64,000 nucleotides of DNA, from the NCBI GenBank assembly GCA_029242715.1, contig JAQWTL010000020.1, positions 434,001 to 498,000 on the forward strand, read 5' to 3'. Under the pieces are notes generated by a model that had not been told where the DNA came from, did not search any database, and was given only the letters and a program-made list of their open reading frames with translations. Source of the stretch: Phycisphaerales bacterium (GTDB taxonomy: Bacteria > Planctomycetota > Phycisphaerae > Phycisphaerales > SM1A02). Made by a program: the position numbers and the translations under genes. Below are positions 35,176 to 43,788 of the stretch, in pieces (the first letter of the stretch is position 1; each line of letters opens with the position of its first letter).

Positions 35176-38010
35176 ATGAAATCTCGACTGCTGCTTGGAC
35201 TCACGATGGCCATTTTGCCTTCGACCACCGTGTTGGCAGGCTCAATGCAAGCTGCCATGAATGAGTTGCTGGCTGATGTGCCCTCCCTGAGATCCCACAC
35301 CAATCAGGATGGCCACATCAAACGCCTCTATGGCAACGTGATGTCTCATGGAGAGACACCCAAGGCATCCGCAGACGCATTCCTTGAAGACCACGCTGAG
35401 GTCTGGGGCGTCACAGCAGACAACCTCGCACCCATCGGGCGATTCCCGGACGGCCGCCATCTTCAACCAATCATGCCTGAACGTGATGCTGATGGAAACA
35501 TGCTCGGCTACAAGTTCACCGGTGTCTTTTACACACAATATGCAGGCGGACTACCTGTCTGGCGATCAAGCCTCTGCCTGCTGGTCAGAAACTCCGGCAG
35601 GAATGGACTGGTCCTGGCTTCCTCGGACCTGAAGCCTCTGGAAGACTACCTTCCCGAACCCATTGCAAACTCCATGACAACTGTTGAGTTTGCAACCAGA
35701 ATCGCCAAGGGCCTGATGGGACCTGGTGCAACTGTCGATGCCGCACCCAAGGCGGTTGTCTTCGCAGGTGCCGGGAACAACCACCTGAGCCCACGAACCG
35801 CAATCGAGTTTGAAAGCCGCGTTGGAACAAATCGTGATGGGGCGTCCTATCAAAGAAAGCTCTATATCGTTGACCCTGTTGATGGAACCGTGCTGCACGA
35901 AGAGAACCGAATCCTCAACTGCATGGCCCAAACAGCCGCTGCCAAGGCTGCATCCGCCATGGCTACTGGAGGCATCAATGGCGCCATCGAGGCCAATGCG
36001 GGCGATGGCTGGAGCGCTGAGGAATGCGATCCGGAAGCCCAACTCCCACTGCCCTATGCCGAGGTCACGATTGATGGATCAACCCTGTTCGCAAACAGCG
36101 AAGGGCAATTCTCACTCGATGGCGATGTTGGCAGCAATGTCTCATTGAATTCACAGATCCGTGGCCAGTTCTTCTACGTCAGCAACCAGGCGGGAAGTGA
36201 TTCACAGATCGATTTGTCCGTCAGTGACGGTGACACGATCACCGTCGTTCACAATGAAGATGCCACCGAGTACACGTTTGCTGAAGTAGACACCTACATT
36301 GCAGCAAACGATGTTCGTGACATGCTGCTCGTATCCAATCCCGAGTACCCAGTGATTTCCACACAGACCGACTGGCCGATCAATGTGAATCTCGCTGACA
36401 CCTGCAATGCCTATTACGACTACTCGTCGATCAATTTCTTCAGCAGTGGCGGCAGTTGCAACAACACCGGGTTCGGCACGGTGACGTACCACGAGTTTGG
36501 CCACCATGTCATCGCCTGTGCCGGTTCCGGCCAGAATGAATTTGGCGAAGGACACAGTGATGTCATTTCACTGATCATGGAATTCGATCCAATACTGGCC
36601 AAGGGTTTCTATGCAGGCAACTGCGCCAGCGGCATCCGGAATGCGGACAACAGCTGTCAGTACCTCACAGCCGGGTGCTCCACTTGCGGAAGCGCCATTC
36701 ACTCCTGTGGCCAGTTGATCTCAGGCTGTGTCTACGACACGTATCAGAACCTGCAGAGTTCATCACCCGTGAATGCTGCACAACTGACTCGTGATCTGGC
36801 CGTGAACAGCACCCTGTTGCATACCGGCACGGACATTGATCCTGCGATCACCATCGACTACCTCGTCCTGGATGATGATGATGGAGATATCGGCAACGGA
36901 ACACCCCACTACAACGACATCGCAGGCGGATTTGGCCTGCATGATATGGATGCACCCCAGCTCGACTGGATCAGCATGTCGCTGCCTGATGGGATCCCCA
37001 CCTACGTCGAATCATCCGGTGGCACCGAAATGCGGGTCCTCATCGAAGACGGTCTCTCCGGCTATGAACCTGGCACAGCCAAGCTCTACATGGGAGTCGA
37101 CAATATCTACGACATCATCCCTCTTATCGATGAGGGAAACGGTGAGTACACAGCAGTATTCACTGAGTCGAATTGCGCCGCACCCGTTGAATTCTGGCTG
37201 GCTGCCCGATCCACGGAGAACATTCTTCAGTTCCTCCCTGACGGCGCACCTGGCGTTCAGTTCTCAACCATCTCGGCTGAAAGCGAGCCTGCCGTGGCCT
37301 TCCAGGATGACTGCTCAACCGATCCCGGTTGGACCATCTCCGGCAACGCAAGTGATGGCCTGTGGGAACGCGGTATTCCAACAGGTGGTGGCGGGCGACC
37401 CGCCACCGATTGCGATACGGAACTTTCCTGGTGCTGGATCACTGAAAACACCAGCAGTGGTGGCGGCGATGTCGACGATGGCGAAACAATCCTGACTTCA
37501 CCGAGAATCGATGCCTCTGAAGTCGGAAGTGTGTCCTACTGCTATTGGTATCGAAATATTGGCGGTGGCCCGAATGTGGAAGATGACGTCTTCAAGATTG
37601 ACATCTCTGATGATGATGGCGCCACCTGGATCAATATCCAGACGGTCGGTCCTGTTGGCCCTGGCACAGAGGGCGCATGGGCAACCGAACAGAAGTTCTT
37701 CACTGACTTCCCTGAATTCGAAAACAACGATCAGTTCCGGATCCGTTTCATTGCATCGGATCTCAATGATGTTTCCAGAGTGGAAGCTGCCATTGACAAT
37801 GTCACCATGATCTCGATCAATTGCGAACCAGAGCCTTCTGACTGCATTGGCGATATCAATGGCGACGATACGGTCGATGTCAATGACGTCCTGCAGCTCC
37901 TGTCAGCATGGGGCGAGGACTGCGATGACTGCCCCAGTGATGTCAATGGCGATGGTGAAATCGATGTCAATGATGTCCTGGAGCTTCTTTCGAACTTCGG
38001 AGACTGCTGA
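35176..38010 (+). CDS. Secreted zinc metallopeptidase (gluzincin-like) with dockerin-type tail
   Basis: A 944-residue exported protein. The signal peptide (KSRLLLGLTMAILPSTTVLAG) is followed by an FTP/PepSY-like prodomain (to about residue 270). Next is a metallopeptidase domain with HEFGHH (H439, E440, H443) and GEGHSD (E458 as likely third ligand), then a Cys-rich part, an Ig-like domain, a jelly-roll-like domain (VAFQDDCSTDPGWTISGN ...), and two dockerin loops (DINGDDTVDVNDV, DVNGDGEIDVNDV). The 15-residue spacing from H443 to E458 is shorter than in thermolysin, so the exact family (M36-like or another) is uncertain. GAGGAG precedes the chosen ATG. An upstream palindrome may regulate it. 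Confidence 0.85.
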   Translation: MKSRLLLGLTMAILPSTTVLAGSMQAAMNELLADVPSLRSHTNQDGHIKRLYGNVMSHGETPKASADAFLEDHAEVWGVTADNLAPIGRFPDGRHLQPIMPERDADGNMLGYKFTGVFYTQYAGGLPVWRSSLCLLVRNSGRNGLVLASSDLKPLEDYLPEPIANSMTTVEFATRIAKGLMGPGATVDAAPKAVVFAGAGNNHLSPRTAIEFESRVGTNRDGASYQRKLYIVDPVDGTVLHEENRILNCMAQTAAAKAASAMATGGINGAIEANAGDGWSAEECDPEAQLPLPYAEVTIDGSTLFANSEGQFSLDGDVGSNVSLNSQIRGQFFYVSNQAGSDSQIDLSVSDGDTITVVHNEDATEYTFAEVDTYIAANDVRDMLLVSNPEYPVISTQTDWPINVNLADTCNAYYDYSSINFFSSGGSCNNTGFGTVTYHEFGHHVIACAGSGQNEFGEGHSDVISLIMEFDPILAKGFYAGNCASGIRNADNSCQYLTAGCSTCGSAIHSCGQLISGCVYDTYQNLQSSSPVNAAQLTRDLAVNSTLLHTGTDIDPAITIDYLVLDDDDGDIGNGTPHYNDIAGGFGLHDMDAPQLDWISMSLPDGIPTYVESSGGTEMRVLIEDGLSGYEPGTAKLYMGVDNIYDIIPLIDEGNGEYTAVFTESNCAAPVEFWLAARSTENILQFLPDGAPGVQFSTISAESEPAVAFQDDCSTDPGWTISGNASDGLWERGIPTGGGGRPATDCDTELSWCWITENTSSGGGDVDDGETILTSPRIDASEVGSVSYCYWYRNIGGGPNVEDDVFKIDISDDDGATWINIQTVGPVGPGTEGAWATEQKFFTDFPEFENNDQFRIRFIASDLNDVSRVEAAIDNVTMISINCEPEPSDCIGDINGDDTVDVNDVLQLLSAWGEDCDDCPSDVNGDGEIDVNDVLELLSNFGDC

Positions 38011-38037
38011 AGCCAATAGCTGTTGCTGCTACGATCA

Positions 38038-38067
38038 CCTCCCGGGCCAATGCCCGGGAGGTTTTTT
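38038..38067 (+). terminator. Intrinsic terminator whose 3' arm is the next gene's ribosome binding site
   Basis: A perfect 10-bp stem CCTCCCGGGC / GCCCGGGAGG with loop CAAT is followed by six T. It starts 27 bases after the metallopeptidase stop. The 3' arm contains GGGAGG, which lies 7 bases before the ATG at 38069 and is the only ribosome binding site for the following peptidase gene. Folding of the terminator would therefore hide that site. Confidence 0.92.
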
Positions 38068-38068
38068 C

Positions 38069-40690
38069 ATGAAGATGCTGCCAACCCTTGCTGTCCTGAT
38101 CCTGGCTGCTACGACTGCCCATGCATGGCATCCTGATGACCATCACTGGCGACCTGAAAAAGAACTCCCACGCACTGATCCCTTTGCACGCCTTGACGAC
38201 GATGCACTGCCAAGCCCCAACCGGTTTCGTACTGCATCCGGCGCGCCTGGGCCAGACTATTGGCAACAGCAAGTTGACTATGACATCGATGCGACTCTGG
38301 ACACCGAGAACCATTCGATCATCGGCAAGGAACGCATCACCTATCACAACAACAGTCCTGACACGCTTGATTACCTGTGGGTCCAACTGGATCAGAATCG
38401 GTTCCGGCCGGACTCCAAAGGAAAGATGTCACAACCAGCACCGGATCTTTCCAACGGTATGAGCTTTGACCAACTGCGGTCACATCTTGGCAAGGAAAAC
38501 TTCCAGGGAGGCGTGAACATCACCGCCGTAGTTGATGCCCGAGGCAAACCCCTGCCTCATGTCGTGACTGGAACGATGATGCGAATCGACCTTCCTCAGC
38601 CACTTCGCCCCGGTGGCCAAATCGAATTCGGCATTGACTGGACCCACCTTGTTGTGCCTCGCGAAAACTTCCGGGCACGAAGCGGCTTTGAGGTCTTTGA
38701 CGACGATCGCACCGTCTATGCCATTGCCCAGTGGTTTCCAAGACTGGCCGCCTACACCGACTATGACGGGTGGCAAACTCGCCCATTCCTTGGTCGAGGC
38801 GAATTCACTCTGGAATTTGGCGAATACGACGTTGCTTTGACGGTCCCCGAAAATCACATCGTGGCCTCTACGGGCAAGCTCGAGAATCCCAACGAAGTCT
38901 TGACCAAATCCCAGCGAGACCGCCTGAAAGAGGCCTCCAGCTCTGATCGGCCGGTCATGATCGTGACTCGGGACGAAGCTGATGCACTAACGACTCGCGA
39001 CCCGGATGGAACCAGGACCTGGCGGTTCCATGCAGACAATGTGCGTGATTTCGCCTGGGCCAGCTCCTCGGATTTCGCCTGGGATGCCATGGCGGTCGAA
39101 CTGGAGGGAACAGACAACCGCCCCATGGCCATGTCCTATTGGCCGCGTGAAGGCGATCCCCTGTGGGACAAATACTCCACTCATGCCGTCGCCCATGGGA
39201 TCGAGCAATACTCCAAATACGTGTTCCCCTACCCCTGGCCGGTCGCGATCTCAGTAAATGGTGTCGTCGGTGGTGGCATGGAATATCCCATGATCACCTA
39301 CAACGGACCACGCCCCGAAGATGATGGCACCTACTCTCAGCGAAGCAAGTATGGATTGATCTCGGTGGTCATCCATGAAGTCGGACATTTCTGGTTCCCG
39401 ATGATGGTCAACTCGGATGAACGACAATGGACATGGATGGACGAAGGCCTCAATACCTATGTCCAGTTCCTCGCCGAACGGGAATGGGAAGAGGACTACG
39501 CCCGCGAACGTGGTCTTCCCCGGGACATCACGAGTTACATGTCGAGTTTCAACCAGCGGCCCATCATGACTGCCAGCGAGTCCATTCTTCAATTTGGACC
39601 CAACGCCTACGCCAAGCCGGCAACGGCATTGAACATCCTTCGTGAAACCGTGGTTGGTCGTGAGCAGTTTGATCATGCATTCAAGACCTATGCTCGCCGC
39701 TGGGCGTTCAAACGCCCTGAGCCAGCCGATTTCTTCCGCACCATCGAAGATGCCTCAGGCGAGGACCTCGACTGGTTCTGGCGAGGATGGTTCTATACCA
39801 CCCAGCCAGTGGATATCCGGCTCACCGGCGTTGAGACGTGGCGAGTACACAGCGAAAATCCGGCGATTGAGAATGAAGAGGACCGCCGCGAAGAGTCGGA
39901 AGACGCCCCCACACCGATCACGGAGGTCCGTAACGAGGGAATTCCGCGGCGTACTGACCGTTATCCAGAGTTGATCGACTTCTACAGCACGTTCGACAAG
40001 CACGGTGTGACACCGACTGACGAGCGTGCTCGCGAGCGATTACTGGATGAAATCGATGAGAAGGATCAGGAACTGCTCAATACGACGGATTACTTCCACG
40101 TCCTGCGGTTCTCGAGCAATGGCGCCCAGATCATGCCTCTGCCACTGAGGATTGAATACGAAGACGGTTCAATTGAAGAACTGAAACTGCCCGCCGACCT
40201 GTGGCGTTCTGATCATCGCAACACCTCAACGATGCTGATCCGCCCCAAGGCCATTGCCCGAGTCACCCTTGATCCCAATGATGAGATCGCTGATGTGGAT
40301 CGAAGTGACAACACCTATCCGCCAATGGTTGACTCCAGCCGTTTCCGCCTGCATCCGGAAGGGCATGGCACCAATCCGATGCGACAGGCCCAGGATGAAA
40401 CATCACGATCTGCAACACAGGAAACTGCCGCAGCCTGGGCCCTTGAGGTCACTCAGGGATCGGGAATCCCGGGAAGCGGCACCGATGCACCCAACGATGG
40501 CTGGGGACGGCCCATGCTCCTGATCATGTTGCCTGCATCAGAAGATTCCGATGCACCAATCGCCCGAATCATGAGCGATGGCCCCGACGGAGCCGCAGGA
40601 ACATTGGATGATCTCAGCGGAGATGTTGCAGCAGACGGCACACTCTCGACCCTGCAGACTGCAGAAGAACGAGTTCCACCCAGGCGATAG
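38069..40690 (+). CDS. Secreted M1-family metallopeptidase
   Basis: An 873-residue exported protein with a signal peptide (KMLPTLAVLILAATTAHA). It has an N-terminal beta saddle (DYDIDATLDTENHSIIGKERITYHNNSP...), the exopeptidase-type VVGGGMEYPMITY (the family's GxMEN equivalent), the zinc motif HEVGH (H436, H440) and E459 in MDEGLNTY at the classical 18-residue spacing, and a following helical part ending in WFWRGWFYTTQPVDIRL. About 290 further residues form a C-terminal extension that I do not recognise. It would trim peptides outside the cell. Despite its adjacency to the previous peptidase it has no dockerin tail. Translation depends on the terminator-embedded ribosome site. Confidence 0.92.
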   Translation: MKMLPTLAVLILAATTAHAWHPDDHHWRPEKELPRTDPFARLDDDALPSPNRFRTASGAPGPDYWQQQVDYDIDATLDTENHSIIGKERITYHNNSPDTLDYLWVQLDQNRFRPDSKGKMSQPAPDLSNGMSFDQLRSHLGKENFQGGVNITAVVDARGKPLPHVVTGTMMRIDLPQPLRPGGQIEFGIDWTHLVVPRENFRARSGFEVFDDDRTVYAIAQWFPRLAAYTDYDGWQTRPFLGRGEFTLEFGEYDVALTVPENHIVASTGKLENPNEVLTKSQRDRLKEASSSDRPVMIVTRDEADALTTRDPDGTRTWRFHADNVRDFAWASSSDFAWDAMAVELEGTDNRPMAMSYWPREGDPLWDKYSTHAVAHGIEQYSKYVFPYPWPVAISVNGVVGGGMEYPMITYNGPRPEDDGTYSQRSKYGLISVVIHEVGHFWFPMMVNSDERQWTWMDEGLNTYVQFLAEREWEEDYARERGLPRDITSYMSSFNQRPIMTASESILQFGPNAYAKPATALNILRETVVGREQFDHAFKTYARRWAFKRPEPADFFRTIEDASGEDLDWFWRGWFYTTQPVDIRLTGVETWRVHSENPAIENEEDRREESEDAPTPITEVRNEGIPRRTDRYPELIDFYSTFDKHGVTPTDERARERLLDEIDEKDQELLNTTDYFHVLRFSSNGAQIMPLPLRIEYEDGSIEELKLPADLWRSDHRNTSTMLIRPKAIARVTLDPNDEIADVDRSDNTYPPMVDSSRFRLHPEGHGTNPMRQAQDETSRSATQETAAAWALEVTQGSGIPGSGTDAPNDGWGRPMLLIMLPASEDSDAPIARIMSDGPDGAAGTLDDLSGDVAADGTLSTLQTAEERVPPRR

Positions 40691-40696
40691 CAAGTC

Positions 40697-41185
40697 ATGA
40701 ACGTATCCAAGACGCCGAACAATGACCTGTTGAAGTCATTCCTGAAACAGCATCATCCTGCCTGTCCCGGATGCGGACAATTGCTGGCCGTCGATACTCG
40801 CTGTTCTGAATGTGGCCGCCTGCTTTCGCTATCACTCGAAGTTGGGCATCCCTTTTCCATCCCTTTCCTGTTCGCCTTCACACCCTGGCTCTTCGTATTG
40901 GGAGCGGGCCTCTTTTCCTGGCTTGGACTGATCAGCATTCTCCTCGCCGGAACACTCGATCGAATCCTGTCGGGAATCTCCAATGTGCATTCAGCCGTTG
41001 GAATTCTGCTGATTCTGTTTACTGAACTGACTCTCCTGGCATCACCTGTCGTGGTCTTCATGCTCTGGTCAAGCCGCAGACAGATTCCAGAATGGTCATT
41101 CAAATTCGTCTTTTTCATTGGCCTCATTCCCCTGCTGGCCTTTTTATTCAGACTCTTTTCGGCCGCTGGTTTCTACGCCGCCTGA
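40697..41185 (+). CDS. Zinc-ribbon membrane protein (tandem paralogue 1)
   Basis: A 162-residue protein of unknown function. An N-terminal double-CxxC zinc ribbon (CPGC about residues 23-26, CSEC about 37-40) is followed by three strongly hydrophobic segments (FAFTPWLFVLGAGLFSWLGLIS, AVGILLILFTELTLLASPVVVFMLW, FKFVFFIGLIPLLAFLFRLF). It begins 6 bases after the peptidase stop and abuts a similar gene, so the two probably belong to the peptidase transcript. Such ribbons followed by membrane helices recur in planctomycete genomes, but I know of no assigned role. Confidence 0.75.
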   Translation: MNVSKTPNNDLLKSFLKQHHPACPGCGQLLAVDTRCSECGRLLSLSLEVGHPFSIPFLFAFTPWLFVLGAGLFSWLGLISILLAGTLDRILSGISNVHSAVGILLILFTELTLLASPVVVFMLWSSRRQIPEWSFKFVFFIGLIPLLAFLFRLFSAAGFYAA

Positions 41186-41188
41186 TTG

Positions 41189-41671
41189 ATGATCACCATG
41201 GACGCACTCCTTCAGGACTACCTGAAACAAACCGATGCCAATTGCCCCAACTGTGGCCACAGTCTCTCTGTCCACAGTCACTGTGAAGGATGCGGCGACC
41301 GTCTCTACCTCGTGCTCAAAGACGCAAGGCTTTGCTCAACCGTGCTGTCGCGAAAGTGGTGCCTGGTCTTCATTCCCTGGCTCCTCTTCTGCTTTGGTGC
41401 CACCAGCGACTGGACCAGCAGGATGTTCGGAATACTGCTCCACAACCAGGATGTTTCGATCTATTACCTGCCTGCTTCTGCACATCCAATCATGATCGTG
41501 TTCTGGTTTACCGGATGGCTTACATGGTTCGCACCCTTGATCTGCCTCTATCTGTGGATAGACCGCCGCCGGATCAATCGATGGCCGGCGTGGGCCATCT
41601 GGCTTGGGTTCGGCATTGCCGGGTTCATCTGGGCATGGGATCTGACATTCACAATCAGAACGCTTCTCTGA
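41189..41671 (+). CDS. Zinc-ribbon membrane protein (tandem paralogue 2)
   Basis: A 160-residue protein with the same plan as its neighbour: an opening LLQDYLKQTDANCPNCG that matches LLKSFLKQHHPACPGCG of paralogue 1, a second CEGCG pair, an LVLKDARL turn, then three membrane segments (WCLVFIPWLLFCFG, IMIVFWFTGWLTWFAPLICLYLW, AIWLGFGIAGFIWAW). It starts 3 bases after the first gene's stop; ATG at 41198 is an alternative. The pair looks like a diverged tandem duplication. It converges with the last gene of the respiratory operon with one base between stops. Confidence 0.72.
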   Translation: MITMDALLQDYLKQTDANCPNCGHSLSVHSHCEGCGDRLYLVLKDARLCSTVLSRKWCLVFIPWLLFCFGATSDWTSRMFGILLHNQDVSIYYLPASAHPIMIVFWFTGWLTWFAPLICLYLWIDRRRINRWPAWAIWLGFGIAGFIWAWDLTFTIRTLL

Positions 41672-41672
41672 A

Positions 41673-42284
41673 TCACAGAACAAGCAGCAATGTCACCAAG
41701 AGGGCCAGCCAGATGATGCCCAAGAAGTGCCAATACATGGCCATGTAGTGGATACCTCGTGACCGGCCCGCCTCCCAGGCCCCCAGCAGGACCACAAACG
41801 TGATGACCGTCAGGGGAATCAATCCGCCCAGGACATGAAGTGCGTGGATGCCCGTGAGAACATGAAAACCCGTTGCCGCCAGTCCCGCCGCTTCATCCCG
41901 ATCAATCATGGCTTGAATTGCAGCGTTCCAGTCAAACCAGCCAATGGTCTGGGATATCAGGAATCCGATACCCAATGCCAGCGTCAAGAGCATTGTGATT
42001 CGAACAGTCCCCACGGAGTCATGTCGGGATGCGGCCACTCCCCATTGCAAGGTGAGGCTGCTGATGAGCAGAAGGCCTGTGCTGACCCAGACTGCAATTG
42101 GCATCGGAGGCAGTTCCAGCGGCCAAGCATTGTCATCCAAACGAATAGCAAGAACCGCAAGGATCGTTGCTATAAAAAGAATGGCGACTGATCCGAGAAA
42201 CAGGATCATTCCAAATCGGCCAGCACCAAAACGCTCCCGCTCGGTGTCGTACACCAGGCGGTCGCCGTGGCCCCTGTCCGTCAT
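41673..42284 (-). CDS. Heme-copper oxidase subunit III (second copy)
   Basis: A 203-residue membrane protein of the cytochrome c oxidase subunit III family, with five helices. Visible are ERFGAGRFGMILFLGSV, LLISSLTLQWGVAASRHD, IGFLISQTIGWFDW, the conserved HVLTGIHALHVLGGLIPL and YMAMYWHFLGIIWLALLVTLLLV. It is separate from the longer subunit III (CtaE) 470 bases upstream in the same operon. I choose the ATG at 42284, one base after the CyoD-like gene's stop. A longer frame would overlap that gene. It is the last gene of the Act-cox operon. Confidence 0.88.
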   Translation of the reverse strand: MTDRGHGDRLVYDTERERFGAGRFGMILFLGSVAILFIATILAVLAIRLDDNAWPLELPPMPIAVWVSTGLLLISSLTLQWGVAASRHDSVGTVRITMLLTLALGIGFLISQTIGWFDWNAAIQAMIDRDEAAGLAATGFHVLTGIHALHVLGGLIPLTVITFVVLLGAWEAGRSRGIHYMAMYWHFLGIIWLALLVTLLLVL

Positions 42285-42285
42285 C

Positions 42286-42738
42286 TCAGTGATCGTCGCC
42301 GCTGGCAGACTTGGCATGGGTGTCACCCTCACCATCAGCTGACGCGGCCTTGGCTTCTGCCACAGAGGCTTCAAGCTTGTCCAACTGCTGTTGAACTGGT
42401 GGAGAATTGCCCGGAATGATGTCCGGCTCATTCTCAGAGGTGTCCGTAAGTGCAAATCCAATGAAGAGGAATACAAGCAGGCAGGACACGACGAAAAGGA
42501 ACCCGATGAAGGAACGATCCCAACGCAGGTGCATGAAGATCATCGAGACGATGAACACCTTCACACTTGCCACTGCCAGTGCCACCAGAAGGTTCATTGA
42601 CGGGATATTCAGGATATTGAAATCCAGCTGGGCGACCCAGACGGTTACCGCTGTCAGGAACAGCAGCACGATACAGGTTCCCACCAACATCTTGATGGGA
42701 ACAATGTGATCAACGGCACCATGTTCGTGTTTACCCAT
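42286..42738 (-). CDS. Cytochrome c oxidase subunit IV (CyoD/CtaF-like)
   Basis: A 150-residue small oxidase subunit with three membrane helices (MLVGTCIVLLFLTAVTVWVA, NLLVALAVASVKVFIVSMIFMHL, FIGFLFVVSCLLVFLFIGFALT). The VKVFIVSMIFMHLRWD segment is diagnostic for prokaryotic subunit IV. A ~50-residue acidic, Ala-rich tail follows and ends in DDH. It lies between the two subunit III genes, 13 bases after CtaE and 1 base before the second subunit III. Confidence 0.9.
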   Translation of the reverse strand: MGKHEHGAVDHIVPIKMLVGTCIVLLFLTAVTVWVAQLDFNILNIPSMNLLVALAVASVKVFIVSMIFMHLRWDRSFIGFLFVVSCLLVFLFIGFALTDTSENEPDIIPGNSPPVQQQLDKLEASVAEAKAASADGEGDTHAKSASGDDH

Positions 42739-42751
42739 TGCTGTATGTCCG

Positions 42752-43786
42752 TCAGATCAGATAGAAGAGCGGGAAGAGGAAGATCCAGATCACGTCAACG
42801 ATATGCCAGTAGAGGCCGCCCAAGTCGATTGGGGTGTAATAACCGCGACTGAATCGCCCCCTCATGGTCAGGATGATCAACCAGGTAATCACGATGCCGC
42901 CCACGATCACGTGGACACCGTGAAGACCGGTCATCATGAAGTAGATGGTGAAGAACTTCTGGGCGTTCACCGGCCGATCAGGATCCTGCAACGGGTGTGC
43001 AAGATGAGGCAGCTCGCCGGGTTCATGATGCTCAGCGTATTCGAGCATCGGAGCGGCATCCTCAACCTTGGCAACGACTGATTCCGGCAGGAACATTCTC
43101 AACTCGGAAGTCTCGATCCTCAGTTGACTGTCGGTAAAACCTTCTGGTCCTGTCGCTGCAGGCGCCTTGGTCCAGATGACTGCATCTGCCGGTGCCGGTG
43201 GCAACTCGGATTCAATCTGGCTCTCGGATGCGAATGCCGCAGATTGCTGCTCGGCGAGCGCTGCTGCAGCGGCTTCCTGCTCATGACCAAGCTGATCCAA
43301 TGGCAGCCACATGTGCGAAGCATGAGGCTCTTCATAGAACGACATGCCTGGCAACAGACCTTCATGAATCTTGTGGCTGTACTCGATGTACTTGATGACC
43401 ATGAAACCGCCTGCACCCAACAGTGTGAGGATCAGGCAGATCGTGACCGCAACCATCTTCCCTCGAGCAGCCAGCGTGACCGCCATGGCCATGGTCATGG
43501 AACTCGTAAGCAGGACGCAGGTGTTCAAGCCACCCCAGAACGTGTCCAGGAACTGCGAGCCATACCTGAAGATCTCGGGATGATTGGCTCGCCAGACGGC
43601 ATAGGCAACGAAGAGGCCGCCAAAGAGCAGGATCTCGGTACACAGGAAAAGCCACATGCCGAGTTTGCCCGCTTCAAACTGCTGCTTGGAGTCATCCCAG
43701 TGATGACCCAGGTGTGCAGGATGATCGTGGTCATGGTCATGACCATGGTCGTGAGCGTGTGTTGCGCTGACATCTATCTGGGACAC
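42752..43786 (-). CDS. ctaE: Cytochrome c oxidase subunit III with His-rich N terminus and large insertion
   Basis: A 344-residue protein. The core is typical: GKLGMWLFLCTEILLFGGLF, NTCVLLTSSMTMAMAV, FFTIYFMMTGLHGVHVIVGG and GGLYWHIVDVIWIFLFPLFYL. Two parts are unusual. The first ~30 residues are a His/Asp cluster ([14 protein letters not shown]). Between HKIHEGLLPG and the TGLHGVHV helix there are about 110 additional hydrophilic residues rich in Ala, Glu and Pro, probably a soluble domain. It starts 2 bases after coxA's stop. Confidence 0.92.
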   Translation of the reverse strand: MSQIDVSATHAHDHGHDHDHDHPAHLGHHWDDSKQQFEAGKLGMWLFLCTEILLFGGLFVAYAVWRANHPEIFRYGSQFLDTFWGGLNTCVLLTSSMTMAMAVTLAARGKMVAVTICLILTLLGAGGFMVIKYIEYSHKIHEGLLPGMSFYEEPHASHMWLPLDQLGHEQEAAAAALAEQQSAAFASESQIESELPPAPADAVIWTKAPAATGPEGFTDSQLRIETSELRMFLPESVVAKVEDAAPMLEYAEHHEPGELPHLAHPLQDPDRPVNAQKFFTIYFMMTGLHGVHVIVGGIVITWLIILTMRGRFSRGYYTPIDLGGLYWHIVDVIWIFLFPLFYLI

Positions 43787-43788
43787 GG

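Noticed and set aside
2291-38010. Cellulosome system suggested by the dockerin-type tails
   Set aside because: No cohesin, scaffoldin or glycoside hydrolase is present. The tails are common on planctomycete exported proteins.
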